Source: Pseudozyma flocculosa PF-1
Taxonomy: Eukaryota > Basidiomycota > Ustilaginomycetes > Ustilaginales > Ustilaginaceae
Assembly (NCBI RefSeq): GCF_000417875.1
Contig: NW_006920874.1
Location: 83,137-147,136, forward strand
Reading direction: 5' to 3'
DNA length: 64,000 nucleotides
Position 1 is the first letter of the stretch; every line of letters begins with the position of its first letter. The notes beneath the pieces were generated by a model, which was not told where the DNA came from, did not search any database, and worked only from the letters and a program-made list of their open reading frames with translations. Shown here piece after piece: positions 44,301 through 55,356 of this stretch. The position numbers and the translations under genes are program-made.

Positions 44301-45026
44301 GTACCAGCGGTGCGTCGATGCGCTGGACAGGTTGACGGAGCGCTGGCTCGGCGTGAGCTGGATCGCCAACGCACTCAAGGCGCGCAAGATGGAAGAAGCG
44401 GGCGGCGAGAATGGCGGTGTCGCGGGCGCGGGCGCGGGCGGCGAGACGATGCTGTCGCATTCGGAGCTGGTGAGTCGACCGATGCCTTTTGATTGGTATC
44501 GTAGGGCGGTGGTGCCGCGATGTGAGCGACGAGGGGCTGACTGAAGTTGGTTTGGTGGTGGCCTTGCCTTCCTCGCTGGTGCCTCGCCGCGGTGCAGAAA
44601 GTGCTACTCCGTCTCGCGGCGTCTACGGCATCTTCGACTGAGCAGCCCATCTCGATCATCGACGATCCGTCCAGCGCCGGCGCGTCCTCGTCCTCCGGCC
44701 AGGCGCAAGCACAGACCGCTCCTCGGGACGCAGCGGCGCCGTCGTGGGTCTCGTCGGCCACGACGCTATCCAACGCGGCGTTTGCGTGCTTCGGCCCCGC
44801 CGAGGCGCCGCCAACCTCTCTGCCGGCCGTCTCGACCAGCAGCAGCAGTGAAAGCAACACGTCGATCTCGGCATCTGCTCCGCAGCCGCCGCCTTCTGCG
44901 TCGGCGCTGCATCACATCTCGATCAGCGACATCAGCCACCCGGACGACCTGTCGCAGTTCCTGCCCTTCCTATCGCACCACGCCCTAACGTTCGCAGCAT
45001 CCTCGACGACCGCGACACCGCGTTGA
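41387..45026 (+). CDS. Zn(II)2Cys6 transcription factor
   Basis: Three exons (41387-42505, 42607-44469, 44598-45026) give 1136 residues. A canonical fungal binuclear cluster C-x2-C-x6-C-x6-C-x2-C-x6-C spans residues 102-129 (CQACRARKTRCDARRPTCSY onwards). A basic linker KQRPSKRRRK follows. The region from 150 to 300 is proline-, glutamine- and serine-rich and probably disordered. The middle-homology domain (fungal-specific transcription factor domain) runs from about RDLLLKRFFLHLGDHFPFIS through GGLWMFAGMALRMAIDLGLH to RPTSLKDSEINLEFPP. The C-terminus is serine/glutamine-rich with an aromatic acidic motif (ISHPDDLSQFLPFL) that may activate transcription. The target genes are unknown. The next gene, convergent about 125 bp away, is a transketolase, but no regulatory link can be claimed. 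Introns keep frame. Confidence 0.92.
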
Positions 45027-45150
45027 ATTCGACGCCGAACTTCGAGTTGCCGGGCCCGGTCCGATCTGCTCTGTATGGCGCAGTCTACGTACACGCCCTT
45101 CTATCCCGCCCTACCCTCCACCGCGTTCGCTCCGCCTTGCCTCGCCCCGC

Positions 45151-47837
45151 CTAGTGACCTTTGGCGTAACCGAGCAGCAACTCCTCAAACTCGCCGACGC
45201 GCGGCAACCTGATCTGTCCACTCGGCTCATCAATCCGACCAGCGACGTAGGCGTCGATCTTGGCGGCGAGGTTGGACGGGTGGAAGCCAAAGTGGTCAAA
45301 GAGGTGGCGCTGCGGGCCCGAGAGGCCGTAGGTGTGCATCGACAGCGCGGCGCCGACGTAGCGCGGCCACGGCAGCGACGCCCACGCCTCGATGCCCACC
45401 GAGAGGTGGTGCGGCGCGATCGTGTCGTGCCGGTACGACGGTGGCTGCGCGTCGAAGCGCGACATGCACGGCATCGATACCACCTTGATGGCATATCGCC
45501 GTTGTCGGCCGGTGGCGGCAGATAACGATGAAGAGGCGAGCAGGTCGGCTGTCTCGATGGCTAAAGACACTTCGCTCCCCGTCGCTACCAGGGTGAGGTG
45601 CACCACCGGACCCGCCTCGTCGTCGTCGTCGTCGTCACTGGCCGCAGCGCCGCTCGAGGACGAGGGCGAAGAGGCGGAGTGGACGACGTAGCCTCCCCTT
45701 TTGACGCCCTCGCGGCTCGAGCCGGGCAGGAGGGGCAGGGCGTGTCGGCTAAGCGAGAGGATCGACGGCGTCGTCTCGGCCTCGAGGGCAAGGTACCACG
45801 AGCCTACCACCTCTTCGGCATCGGCGGGGCGGAGGAACTGCAGGTTCGGCAGGGCGCGGAACAGCGAGGCGAGACCGATGGGTTGGTGCGTCGGTCCGTC
45901 TTCGCCGATACCGATCGACTGCCAGAGTGGAGAGTGCAATGGAGAGGGAGGAGGGGGGGACAAAGGAAGAAGGGACACAGATATCGTCAGTCATCACGCC
46001 AGCCACAATACCTCTTACCCGGCAAGAGACCGTCGTGCACCGGGGTGGCTGGCACCATGACTACTCACGTCATGCGTGGCCACGCCAATGACGCGCAGCT
46101 TCTGCAGCGCCGACATGCGGATGGCGGGTGCGGCGTAGAGGAAGAACATGAAGAAGGTCGAGATGACGGGGACAAAGGCGTGCGGGGCGTAGGCGGCGAG
46201 GCCGTTGGCGACGGCGGCCATGGCGTGCTCGCGGATGCCATAGCGGATCTGGCGCCCGCCAAAGTCGCCGCCCTCGATCCGCCTCGATGGGTGCTGGAAC
46301 TCGACCATGCCGCGCCAGCTGACGAATGTCGACTCGAGCAAGTCGGCACTGCCCACCATGAACTGCGGGAAGTGCGGCGCGATGGCCTCGACGACCAGGC
46401 CCGACGCCTTGCGCGTGGGGATCGACGAGGTGGGCAGGTCGGTCTTGGGCGGCAGCATCGTCGTCCAGCGCGCAGGCAGGCCGCCGATTAGGCCGTCGGA
46501 CCCCTCTTTTGCTTCCTCCTCGGCGTCGTCAGCGACGGCAGCAGGACGGTTGCGCTGCTCAAACTCGGCCGCCAGGTCCGGGTAGGCGCGTCGGTATTCG
46601 GACATCATGCCGTCCCACTCGGCCTGGATCCGCTCGCCCTTTGCGCGCGCGCCGGCAAAGGCGTCGTAGACGTGCGGCGACAGCGTCATCTTTTGGTCCG
46701 GATCGCGGCCAAAGGCGCGCTTGAGGTGACGCACGCCGTCGTCGCCGAGCGCGGCGCCGTGGACGGGCCCCGTGTTCTGGCGCTCGGCGCCGAAGCCGAT
46801 GACGGTTTCGATCTGGACGCACGTGGGCCGGCCGTTGCGCCGGTGCTTGGCGTCGTCAAGGGCGGCGACGATGGCGGCGACATCCGTGGAGCCGTTGCGC
46901 ACCTCGATGACGTCCCAGCCCATGGAGCGCAGCTTGGCCGGCTGGTCCTCGGACGAGGTGGCGTCAATGGTGCCGTCGACGGTGATCTTGTTCATGTCGT
47001 AGATGAGGATGAGGTTGTCGAGCCCGAGGTGGCCGGCGAGCGAGAGGGCTGCGGGGCAGGGCAGATAGAGGGGCGGGGATGGCATGCTAGATCAGTGTCG
47101 GGCTAATTGCAGGCTGGCCGCTGCCGTCGTCGTCATCGCCTCGCGCCCCCCTCGCCACACCGGCTACCCGGCTGCTCACCTTCCTGACCGACGCCCTCTG
47201 CGATGCAGCCGTCGCCGGTAAAGCACCAGATGGTGTTGGAGACGACGTCGAAGCCGGGGCGGTTGTAGTGTGCTGCCATGTGCTTGGAAGCCATGGCGAG
47301 ACCGACCGAGTTGGCGATGCCCTGGCCGAGGGGGCCCGTGGTGACCTCGATGCCGTTGTGCGGGTCGATTTCCGGGTGACCCGCGGCGAGGCTGCCTTGG
47401 AAGTTGGTGGAGTGGTAGCGCTGGAGCATATCCATGGTCCAGGCCCGGTAGCCGGTAAGATGGAGGTAGATGTACTGGAGGAGGCAGGCGTGGCCTGCGG
47501 AGAGGACGAAGCGGTCGCGGTTGGACCAGGTGGGGTGGGCGGGGTTGAAGCGCATGGCGGTGCCCCAGAGGGCCATTCCGATTGAGGCGGCGCCGATGGG
47601 CGTACCCGGATGGCCGCCCTTGTAGGCCTGGACCAGGTCGGCGGCCAGGCAGCGGATCTCAGCCAGGATCGACTCGTTGGCCTCGGCGCTGTTGGTGCGG
47701 ATGGCTTCGCTGGCGGCGGCCGTTTCGGCGTTGCTCTTGTCGAGTGACGGCGAGGGGTGGACTTGCTTTGTGGCACCCGCTACTACCGCCACCGTCGTTG
47801 TCGGCGCGCCGCTGTCGAGGGTGGGTGCAGGAGCCAT
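45151..47837 (-). CDS. Transketolase family, dihydroxyacetone-synthase-like
   Basis: Three exons (47837-47180, 47048-46069, 45918-45151) give 801 residues. Transketolases move two-carbon units between sugar phosphates using thiamine diphosphate. Visible are GGHPGTPIGAASIGMALWG, GHPEIDPHNGIEVTTGPLGQ, the cofactor motif GDGCIAEGVGQE...YDMN, and RYGIREHAMAAVANGLAAYA with the catalytic glutamate. The substrate-side segment GEDGPTHQPIGLASLFRALP is also present. The wording HPGTPIG, MRFNPAHPTWSNRDRFVLSA and WTMDMLQRYHS resembles yeast dihydroxyacetone synthases more than Tkl1. Unlike methylotroph peroxisomal forms, it ends in YAKGH, not a standard PTS1 tripeptide. It is longer than usual (about 680-710) because of a 50-residue N-terminal extension and acidic insertions (DDAEEEAKEG; SSGAAASDDDDDDEAG). 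Confidence 0.9.
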
Positions 47838-48962
47838 GTTGGCGGTGGCGGTGGCGATAGCAGTGGCGGTGGTGGAGGCAGTGGCGGTAGGGCGGGGCGT
47901 GTCAAGGGAGGCGGCAACCGAGGCTTATCTTGACCAGGTGGACCGAAGGGCGAGCGAGCGCTTGAGGGATGGGCGATGAGGTCGACCAGGGGCTCGGACG
48001 GTGGGGAGTGGTGCGACGGGTGAGCTGGTCGACCTTCTTAAGCGCTAGCGTGGCGCGCAGCAGAGGCAATGGCGGGGCTGCAAGAGATGCTATGGCGGTG
48101 CCGGCAACATCCGAGTCGGCGACGTACCCGGTGCGGTGCGGTGCGGTGCGGTGCGGTGCGGTGCGGTGCGGTGCGGTGCGGTGCGGTGCCAGGCCAGGCC
48201 AGGTCAGGCCAGGCCATGCCAGCCGGTAGGTTCCCGCCGGGGTCGAGCGTGAGTGGTATGGCATCGCATCGGCATGCTCCCGCGCCTCGTGTGGTTGCGG
48301 CGTAGAAAGGATGGAGGACGAGAGGAGCCAGCCAGCTGGTGCCAAGGCCGGCGCGTCCTGTTTGGCCAACTTCCGACGATGGGCGGGGCTTTTCCCGCAC
48401 TCGCCTGCCTGCCCGCCGGTGTCTTTGCTCGCCATTTTCCGATGGCCGCTCGGCCTGGCAGGGACCCCCCCGCTTTTTGGGGGCCGAGGCTCGCTCGCCA
48501 TGGGCTAGCCTGGACTCTTGCCACCACCCTCCTCACCACCACCGCCGCTGCCGCCTCTTCTTGCCTCCCTGCCGATAGCTTTGACCCCCGCCCCCTTTTG
48601 ACCGGTCGGTATCATGCGCCCACCTTCCCCCATATCGCCCATCCCCGGTCTTCCGACCCACGCGGCGAGCGACCGACCTCGGCCAATTTACGGATCGACT
48701 CACCGAAAACCCCCTCCGTCCGGCTCAAACGTCAGGCGCTTTTCCGAACACCGCCCACGGTCATCCTGTCTCGACACCTCGGCCCTCAGTAGGCAGCAAC
48801 TCTTCCACCGGCCACCGTGCTCCCCGACGCTCAGCATGCTCGTCCCATCATCGCTCAGAGCCGGGGCCGGGGCCTAAAAGCCAAGCAGAGTGCTCGGGGC
48901 CGTTCCGCCACCATCCTCGTCTCCACTACATCCTTCCAGCCATTCCATTACGCCTCTTCGCC
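47838..48962. other. Divergent intergenic region
   Basis: Shared upstream region of the transketolase and SDR genes. It holds a GGTGC pentanucleotide array at 48.13-48.19 kb, followed by CAGGC units, and a CCACC tract near 48530. No gene was seen. Confidence 0.5.
48130..48190. repeat. GGTGC pentanucleotide microsatellite, about 12 copies
   Basis: Uninterrupted GGTGC units, followed by CAGGC-type units to about 48216. A four-unit GGTGC array reappears at 50637-50657. Confidence 0.95.
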
Positions 48963-50075
48963 ATGGTACCCATGCCCACCAGCACCGACAGCACCCGCGC
49001 CGCCACCAGCGTACAGGACGCCGTCCTCGCAGCCACCCAGGGCCAGCGCTCCGCAGCCCCAAACAACCTCTTCACCCTCAAGGACACCACCAGCCTCGGT
49101 AGGTGCCACGGCCATGCCTTGACCGCCCGTAACAGCCGCCGCCCAGCTCTGACCATACTTTCTCGTCTCTGAGTCTGCCCGCATCTCATCTACACTGTCC
49201 CGCAGTCACTGGCGCCGCTCGCGGCATCGGCCTGACGCTCGCAGCAGCCCTGCTCGAGGCCGGCTCCCACGTCGCCTGCCTCGATCTCCTCGACGAGCCA
49301 TCCGACGCGCCCGAGTGGCTCGCCTTCCGCGCACGCGCAAAGGAGCTCGGCCTAAATGCCTCCTACATCCAGGCCGACATCACCGATTCGGGAAACATCA
49401 ACGCCGTCGTCGACCACGCCGCACGCACCGCAGCCGACGCCGCCCGCCCGCTCCGCACCGTGGTGCATGCGGCGGCGGTGCAGAAGCAGGGCCCGCTCAT
49501 CGACTTTGATGCCGAATCCTTTGACTGGGTCATGCGCGTCAACGTGACGGGCTCCTTTATCGTCACCCAGGCGGCGGCGCGGGCGATGCGCGCCCACTCG
49601 CGCGGCGGCAGCATCGTCCTGATCGCCTCCATGTCGGGCCAGGTGGCCAACCGCGGCCTGTACGGCGCGGCGTACAACTCGTCCAAGGCGGCCGTGCACC
49701 AGCTCTGCCGCTCGGCCGCCGTCGAGCTGGCCGAGCACGGCATCCGCGTCAACACCATCTCGCCCGGCTACGTGGCCACCGACATGACCAGGCAGCTCCT
49801 CGCCGTCGAGACCACGCTCCTCGACCGCTGGACCGACGACAACCCCATGCGCAGGATCGGCGAGCCCAGCGAGTTCAAGGGCGCCGCCGTCTTTCTCGCC
49901 AGCGAGGCCAGCTCGTTTATGACGGGCGCAGACATGCGCATCGACGGTGGGGTGAGTGGTTGCGGAGCGCGAGAAGCTCGTACCGTTGCAAATTGCACCG
50001 GCCATGACGCTGACTGGCCTTACTCACCCTCCCTCGTTCTCTCCTTCTTGCTCCCCACAGCACTGCGCTTGGTAA
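48963..50075 (+). CDS. Short-chain dehydrogenase/reductase, sorbose/mannitol reductase-like
   Basis: Three exons (48963-49098, 49206-49951, 50061-50075) give 298 residues. The Rossmann cofactor motif VTGAARGIG begins just after the first intron. The active-site serine lies in SIVLIASMSGQVAN, and the YxxxK pair is YNSSK in YGAAYNSSKAAVHQLCRSAA. RVNTISPGYVATDM and MTGADMRIDGG complete the fold. The last exon is only 15 nt and adds HCAW before the stop. The ending GG-x-C-x-W is typical of fungal polyol/ketose reductases (NADP mannitol 2-dehydrogenase or L-sorbose reductase), and this supports the micro-exon. Without it the frame would run on into intron sequence. Substrate is inferred from the family ending only. 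Confidence 0.9.
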
Positions 50076-51571
50076 TTACGCTGCGACCATGCCGAAACCT
50101 CGACGTCCGTCCGTCGATGTCCTTGAGCGTCATTGTCACCGTACTTTCAGTCTTGCTGCTTCCGTGCTAGATGGCCTGATCGCCGCGGATATGAATGTGG
50201 ATGTCGATGCGGTGATGCTGCTACTTTGCCGAGCAGGCCAAGGAGGAGGAGGAGGGAGGCTGGTCGGGGCAGCGGTGCCTAGAGGCGGGCGGGTGAAATT
50301 AGCCTAGAAATTCAGGGGAAAATGTCCAGGGGCCGTGCTGGGAGCGAGCTGGAGCTTGGCCTCGCCTGCCAAGCCGGGCGGTGCAAATCGGCGGGGAGGA
50401 CGATCAACAACAATGAGGACGACACGCACAACGGGCACACAAATGGGTACATACATATCTTGGGCGTCTGCATCTGCGGCTGTAGGTACCGCCTGTACCT
50501 TCCCCGCACATTCGATCGCTCGGCATCTGCGACAATGCCACCAGTCAACCGACCGGGGGGCGGGGCAAGAAAGCCGATGCATCGTCATCCCCTCGGCCGG
50601 CCGCTCATCCTGCCAGGCCCCTGGCTCGCATGGAAGCGGTGCGGTGCGGTGCGGTGCGATAGAAGTGCGGCGGTATTGCAGCTCAGCTTCGGAGCCTTTT
50701 TTGCCGCCGACACCGTACTCCGACCGGGCAGACAGGGCTCGTCCAGCGGCTTGGTGAGTGGTTGAGCTGCTACCGTACCGCTGATTTTGGATGGTGAGCG
50801 ACCAGAGACCCCCGGGCGAACCGTACGCTCAGGTGCCACGCTCGATGCTGCTTGGCGGGTCAGCATGTCCGACCAGATCCACCTGCGTCGGCAATGTCGA
50901 GGCGGTTCAAGAGAATGCCGATGCAGCCGTCCAGAGCGCTGCTGGTGCGGGGCCCCAAGCGAGGTTGCGGGCACAAGCGAACGCCATGGCGAGCAGCGAG
51001 CAGCGAGCCCCCGCCAACTTGGCCTCGCTCTCGACAGCCACCAACCATCTTCATCCTCGACCTCATCATCGCACGGCGGGCGGCTTTGCTCTGCACTACG
51101 GAGCCGCCTTGCCGCGCCGCACCGCATCGCACCGGCAATCTCTCCCCGCACGCTGATTCCCGACCGGCAGCGATGGCCACGAGCCGGCGCCGAGGTCGGG
51201 AGCTGACCAGACCCACCATGTCCCGCCTGCCTGTCTGACGGTGATCTGCAGCCTTGTGGGTCCCAACCTCGACCCCACCTGCCGCCCCACCATGCACCAC
51301 CACCGTCATCATCCGCTGCCGCTTACCGGTACAGCAGCTGGGATGTGGGGCCGCGCTCGACCTCAGGTGTGCACAGGACCTGCCACCCCCCTGGCCGCAT
51401 CGCGGTCATGGAGCCAGGCGATCCAGCGCTATAAGAAGAGCGGATCCCGCTGCTGGTCATCCTCCCCGACTTCGACTTCTCCTCAACCTCACCCTCGATC
51501 CTCACCCTCAGACTCGATCGGCTTGGCACCACGCTCCTGGACCCGCCGCTTCCCGATCCATCCTCGCCGCC
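50076..51571. other. Intergenic, no gene seen
   Basis: Contains a short GGTGC array (50637-50657) and the promoter of the secreted GH43-like gene. Frames here are compositional. Confidence 0.5.
51430..51437 (+). promoter_or_regulatory. TATA box of the GH43-like gene
   Basis: TATAAGAA, 142 bp before the ATG at 51572. Confidence 0.55.
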
Positions 51572-52917
51572 ATGAGGCTCCTCCTCTTGACCTCTCTCCT
51601 GTCACTGGCGCTGGCCGCGCTCGCCTCGCCCATCGCCCAACAGCAGCAGCAACCGGCCAAGGCCAGGGCCGCAGCGTCCGACAAGGTGGGCTACTTCTTT
51701 GTCCACTTCCACGACGACTACAAGTCGCCCGGCGACTACAGCACCTACCCGGCGGGCGAGCAGGTGTTTGGGCAGCTGTCGAACGGCAACAATGCCATCT
51801 CGTACACGGCGCTCAAGGGCGGCGCGCCCCTCCTCACCTCGACCGTGGGCACCAAGGGCGTGCGCGACATGTACCTCGTCTCGAAGCCCGACGAGTCGCA
51901 GCACTATATCATCGCCACCGACCTCAACCAGACGGCCGTCGGCGGGTTCGGCGGCAAGTTCCTCAGCCGCAGCCTCGTCATCTGGGACTCGGAGGGTCCC
52001 AGCCTGACCAAGTGGAAGGCGCCCCGCCTCGTCGAAGTCGTCCCGCCCGAGTTCCGCATGGCCTGGGCGCCCGAGGCCATGTGGATCGAGGAGCGCAAGA
52101 GCTTCATGGTCTACTGGTCCTCGAACAAGTACGCCGACGCTTCGGTGAGTGGTGCGGGCGGTCGATAGGGGGGAATGACCTGGAGTGGGGTCCAGCATGT
52201 GGGATCGCCGCAACTGACCTTCGCGCCTCGACCGACTTCGGCCCGCCCTTGCAGCACTCGGGCACGCCCGACTACGACAAGATCTACCGCGCATACACGA
52301 CCGACTTCCGCAGCTTCACCCAGCCCGAGGTGTACATCGACCTGGGCGCCGGCACGGGCGTGATTGACCTGACGATGCACCCGACGGGCCAGGGCAACCA
52401 GTATGTGCGCTTCTTCAAGGACGAGAGCGTGTCAAAGTGCCGCGGCCAGGTGAGCAACAGCGGCATCGACGGCCAGTGGAACGACATCGGATCGGCAAAG
52501 GAGTACGTCGACAACAACAACCAGTCCGAAGGTGAGTGCGGTCGTCGTCTTCGGCGGCGGCGTGGCGTGGCGTGGCGTTGCGTTGCGTGGCGGGGTGCGG
52601 TCGACCTCGCTTGGGATACGATCGCGACTGACTCCCTGACTCCCTGCCTCGTCCTCGCCTTCGTCCTTATCGTCTTTGTGGGACTATCAGCCTGCCTGTT
52701 TTTCAAGGACAACCTGTCGGACAAGTGGTGGGTCTTCCTGGACCAGTACGGGCGCAACCCGCCGGGCTACTACCCGTACACGGCCGACAAGGGCATCACG
52801 CAGTACGGCTACACGGACCTGGGCTTCCCGCCGGGCATGCCCAAGCTGCTCAAGCACGGCGCCGTCAAGCCCGTCAACCAGGCCCAGTACGACGAGATCA
52901 AGGCCGCCTGGGGATGA
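51572..52917 (+). CDS. Secreted glycoside hydrolase family 43-like protein
   Basis: Three exons (51572-52144, 52255-52531, 52691-52917) give 358 residues. A signal peptide (MRLLLLTSLLSLALAALASP) is followed by a short glutamine run. The body matches five-bladed beta-propeller GH43-like arabinosidase/xylosidase relatives: FGQLSNGNNAISYTALKGGA, GTKGVRDMYLVSKPDESQHY with IATDLNQ, and FRMAWAPEAMWIEERKSFMV. Here RD holds the probable catalytic aspartate, and the usual RDP/F reads RDMY. WAPE holds the region of the usual acid. IDLTMHPTGQGNQYVRFFKD and GKC-type cysteines follow. Likely action is on plant cell-wall arabinan or arabinoxylan outside the cell, but activity is not proven. The third exon acceptor (GACTATCAG) was chosen because it is the site that keeps frame into ACLFFKDNLSDKWW. 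Confidence 0.8.
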
Positions 52918-54286
52918 GCGTCGCGGGGCTGGGTGCGATGCGGTCGTCGTTCTTTGTCGTGTTCGTCGTCTTCGGTCTGGAGACCTGGGGGCTGGTCGAG
53001 ATCGGCGAGTGGGCACGTCGCAGATGTATGGACGAGCGCGTCGATCCAGCGCCCGAGAAACCGTTGCAATCACGAGTTGGTCGATGTATCTCGGATGTCG
53101 GCTCCGCTGCGAGCAAGCCGGGGCGGTACGGTGGAAGGCGGTGTTGGAGGACCACCAGCGGCAGAAGACGGGCGCGATGATGATTGGCAGTCGGAGAAGA
53201 CGAGCGATGCCGTCGAGAGCGGAGGGAAGTCCGTCGATGCCCTCCGATCGACCGGCAGGGTTTTCGGAGCACAGAGAGGATCGCAGCATCGCCTTTCATC
53301 ACGAGTGCAACGGAAATGAATCGAGCGAGAGAGAGCGGGAGGGCATCCCGAGCGGCGAGACGACCGAGAGAAGGAGCAAGGACCGCGGCGTCGGAACGAT
53401 AGGGTATCGCCGGGCTCTGCGCCTCGCTTTCGGACTTAACGATCCGGCCCCCCTGCCTCGTTCCGCTGCGCAGGATTCCGCTCGTCGACCTCCTCGCAGC
53501 CCAGCCGTAGCCTGGCCTAGCCGTCGGTTCGGCCGAGGAGTGGAATCATAACGGTGTGGAAGGAAGCAGGGAATGGGTGCTGGATGTCGTACGGTGCACG
53601 GCGGTGGTGGTGGTCAGATGGCGGAGAGCGAGGAGGGGCAGCGGCGGATGGCCAGTGCGCCAGGCCAGGCCGGTGCATAGGCGTGGAGCCTGCAGCGTCT
53701 GTCTACCTGTGCGTGTTTCGACGCACGCAGGGTGCAAAAGTCGAGCAGCAGCGGACAAACGCACGCACGCAGCGGGGTCGGTCGGGCTGGGCTGCAACTT
53801 CGGGAAGCAGACGGCGCGGGCCTCTCAAGCAAGCAGGCAAGCAGGCAAGCAGGCAAGCAGGCAAGCAGGCAAGCAGGCAAGCGGGCAAGCGGGCAAGCAG
53901 GCAAGCAAGCAAGCAGGCAAGCAAGCAAGCAAGCAGGCAAGCAGGCAAGCAGGCAAGCAGACATACGGCTGGGCGCTGATTCAGGGCTCGCCTTAACTTC
54001 CGACTTGCCCCCCGGCTAGCCAGCTAGCCAGCCAGCGGCAAGCTAAGCCAGGGTCCTCGTCGAGGTTGCAGCCGGCCTGGCAGGCAGGCCTAGGCAAGCA
54101 GCAGGCAGGCCAGCCAGCGATGATTCACCACCACCTACGTCTTCCCCCCAGCCTAGCCTCTTCTTGGAGCCCCGCCTCTTAACAAGCAAGCTGCTCGCCA
54201 CCCCATCGCCTGCTTAGACCCCTACCACCACCACCACCGCAGCAGCCTTCCCACCACTTCATAGACCCCCATCAACACCCGCCACC
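52918..54286. other. Intergenic, no gene seen
   Basis: Holds the GCAAGCAG microsatellite at 53.83-53.96 kb, pyrimidine/purine tracts and a CCACC tract at 54222-54239, just before the next ATG. Confidence 0.5.
53827..53962. repeat. GCAAGCAG octanucleotide microsatellite
   Basis: About 17 units of CAAGCAGG with CAAGCGGG and CAAG variants. Long alanine/lysine/glutamine or cysteine/leucine frames over it are artefacts of the repeat. Confidence 0.95.
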
Positions 54287-55356
54287 ATGCCTCCCTCGTC
54301 TGCACCCTCGTCGCCCCCCGCTCACATCCTCGTCGTCGGCGCAACGGGCAAGCAGGGCTCCGCCGTCCTCGAAGCCCTCGAGCGCCACCCGGCCCTCCAG
54401 CAGCGCCCCTCGAAGCTCTTTGCCCTCACCCGCAACCCGGACTCGCCCCGCGCAAAGCCCCTCAAGGCGCGCGGCATCAAAGTCGTCCAGGGCGACATCT
54501 TCGACACCGACTCGCTCGTCACCGCCCTCCGCCACAATGCCATCACCGCCGCCTTCCTCGTCACCGACGCATTCGCAAAGGGCGGACCCGACGGCGAGAG
54601 GCAGCAGGGCATCGCCTTCATCGACGCCGCAAAGCGGGGCGGCGTAGAGTACATCGTCTTCTCCTCGGTCGGATGCGCCGACACGGCCACACAGGTGCCC
54701 CACTTTGCCTCCAAGAACGACATCGAGCACCACCTCCGCGACAGCGGCATCCCCTGGGCCATCCTCCGCCCCGCCGCCTTCATGGACAACTTCCCGCCCT
54801 CGGGCATCGGCCGCTTCCTCGCCTTTTCCCTCTTTGGCAGCCTCCTCGGCGGCCGCAGAAAGCTCCAGTACGTCGGCGTCTGCGACATTGGCAGGGTCGC
54901 CGCAGAGTGCCTCCTCAAGCCCAGCGAGTTCCAGGGCCAGACCATCGAGCTCTCGGGCGACGAACTCACCGTGCCCGACATCCAAAAGGCCTGGTACAGG
55001 GGCACGGGCACCTGGCCTTGGAAGATGTGGCTGCCCGGAAGCCTCCTGCTGCCCTTTATGCCGTACGACTTCAAGATGATGTTCAAGGTGAGTTGCATGC
55101 GGGCCCTTTCCCCTCTCCCTGGGCGTTATCCATCGCTCGAAGCCAGTGAGAGCAAGGTGCGGCCCGACCCTGAGCTAACGTCGGCTCGGTTCCCCTCAAC
55201 AACTCCCTCGCTCGATGCTCCACCTCCCTGCAGTTCTTCATCAAGGACGGCTACCGCGCCAACATCAAGAACCTGCGCACCAGATTCCCCGGCCTCAAGG
55301 ACTTCGAGACATGGTCGCGCGATGAGGTCGCCGCCAAGGCCAAGAAGCAGGACTGA
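54287..55356 (+). CDS. NmrA-like NAD(P)-binding protein
   Basis: Two exons (54287-55087, 55234-55356) give 307 residues. The ATG has an ideal GCCACC context. The atypical SDR Rossmann motif ILVVGATGKQGSAVLEALER is near the start, followed by LFALTRNPDSPRAKPLKARG and VVQGDIFDTDSLVTALR. EYIVFSSVGCADTATQVPHF and the downstream SGIPWAILRPAAFMDNFPP are typical of NmrA/HSCARG proteins. These act as redox-sensing regulators or as reductases lacking a classical YxxxK. The intron (GTGAGT...CCTGCAG) keeps frame into FFIKDGYRANIKNLRTRFPG and the end AAKAKKQD. Function cannot be set beyond family. Confidence 0.9.

Noticed and set aside
53700..53980. Long lysine/glutamine/alanine frames and cysteine/leucine frames on both strands
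   Set aside because: They are produced entirely by the GCAAGCAG microsatellite, which has no stop codon in several frames.
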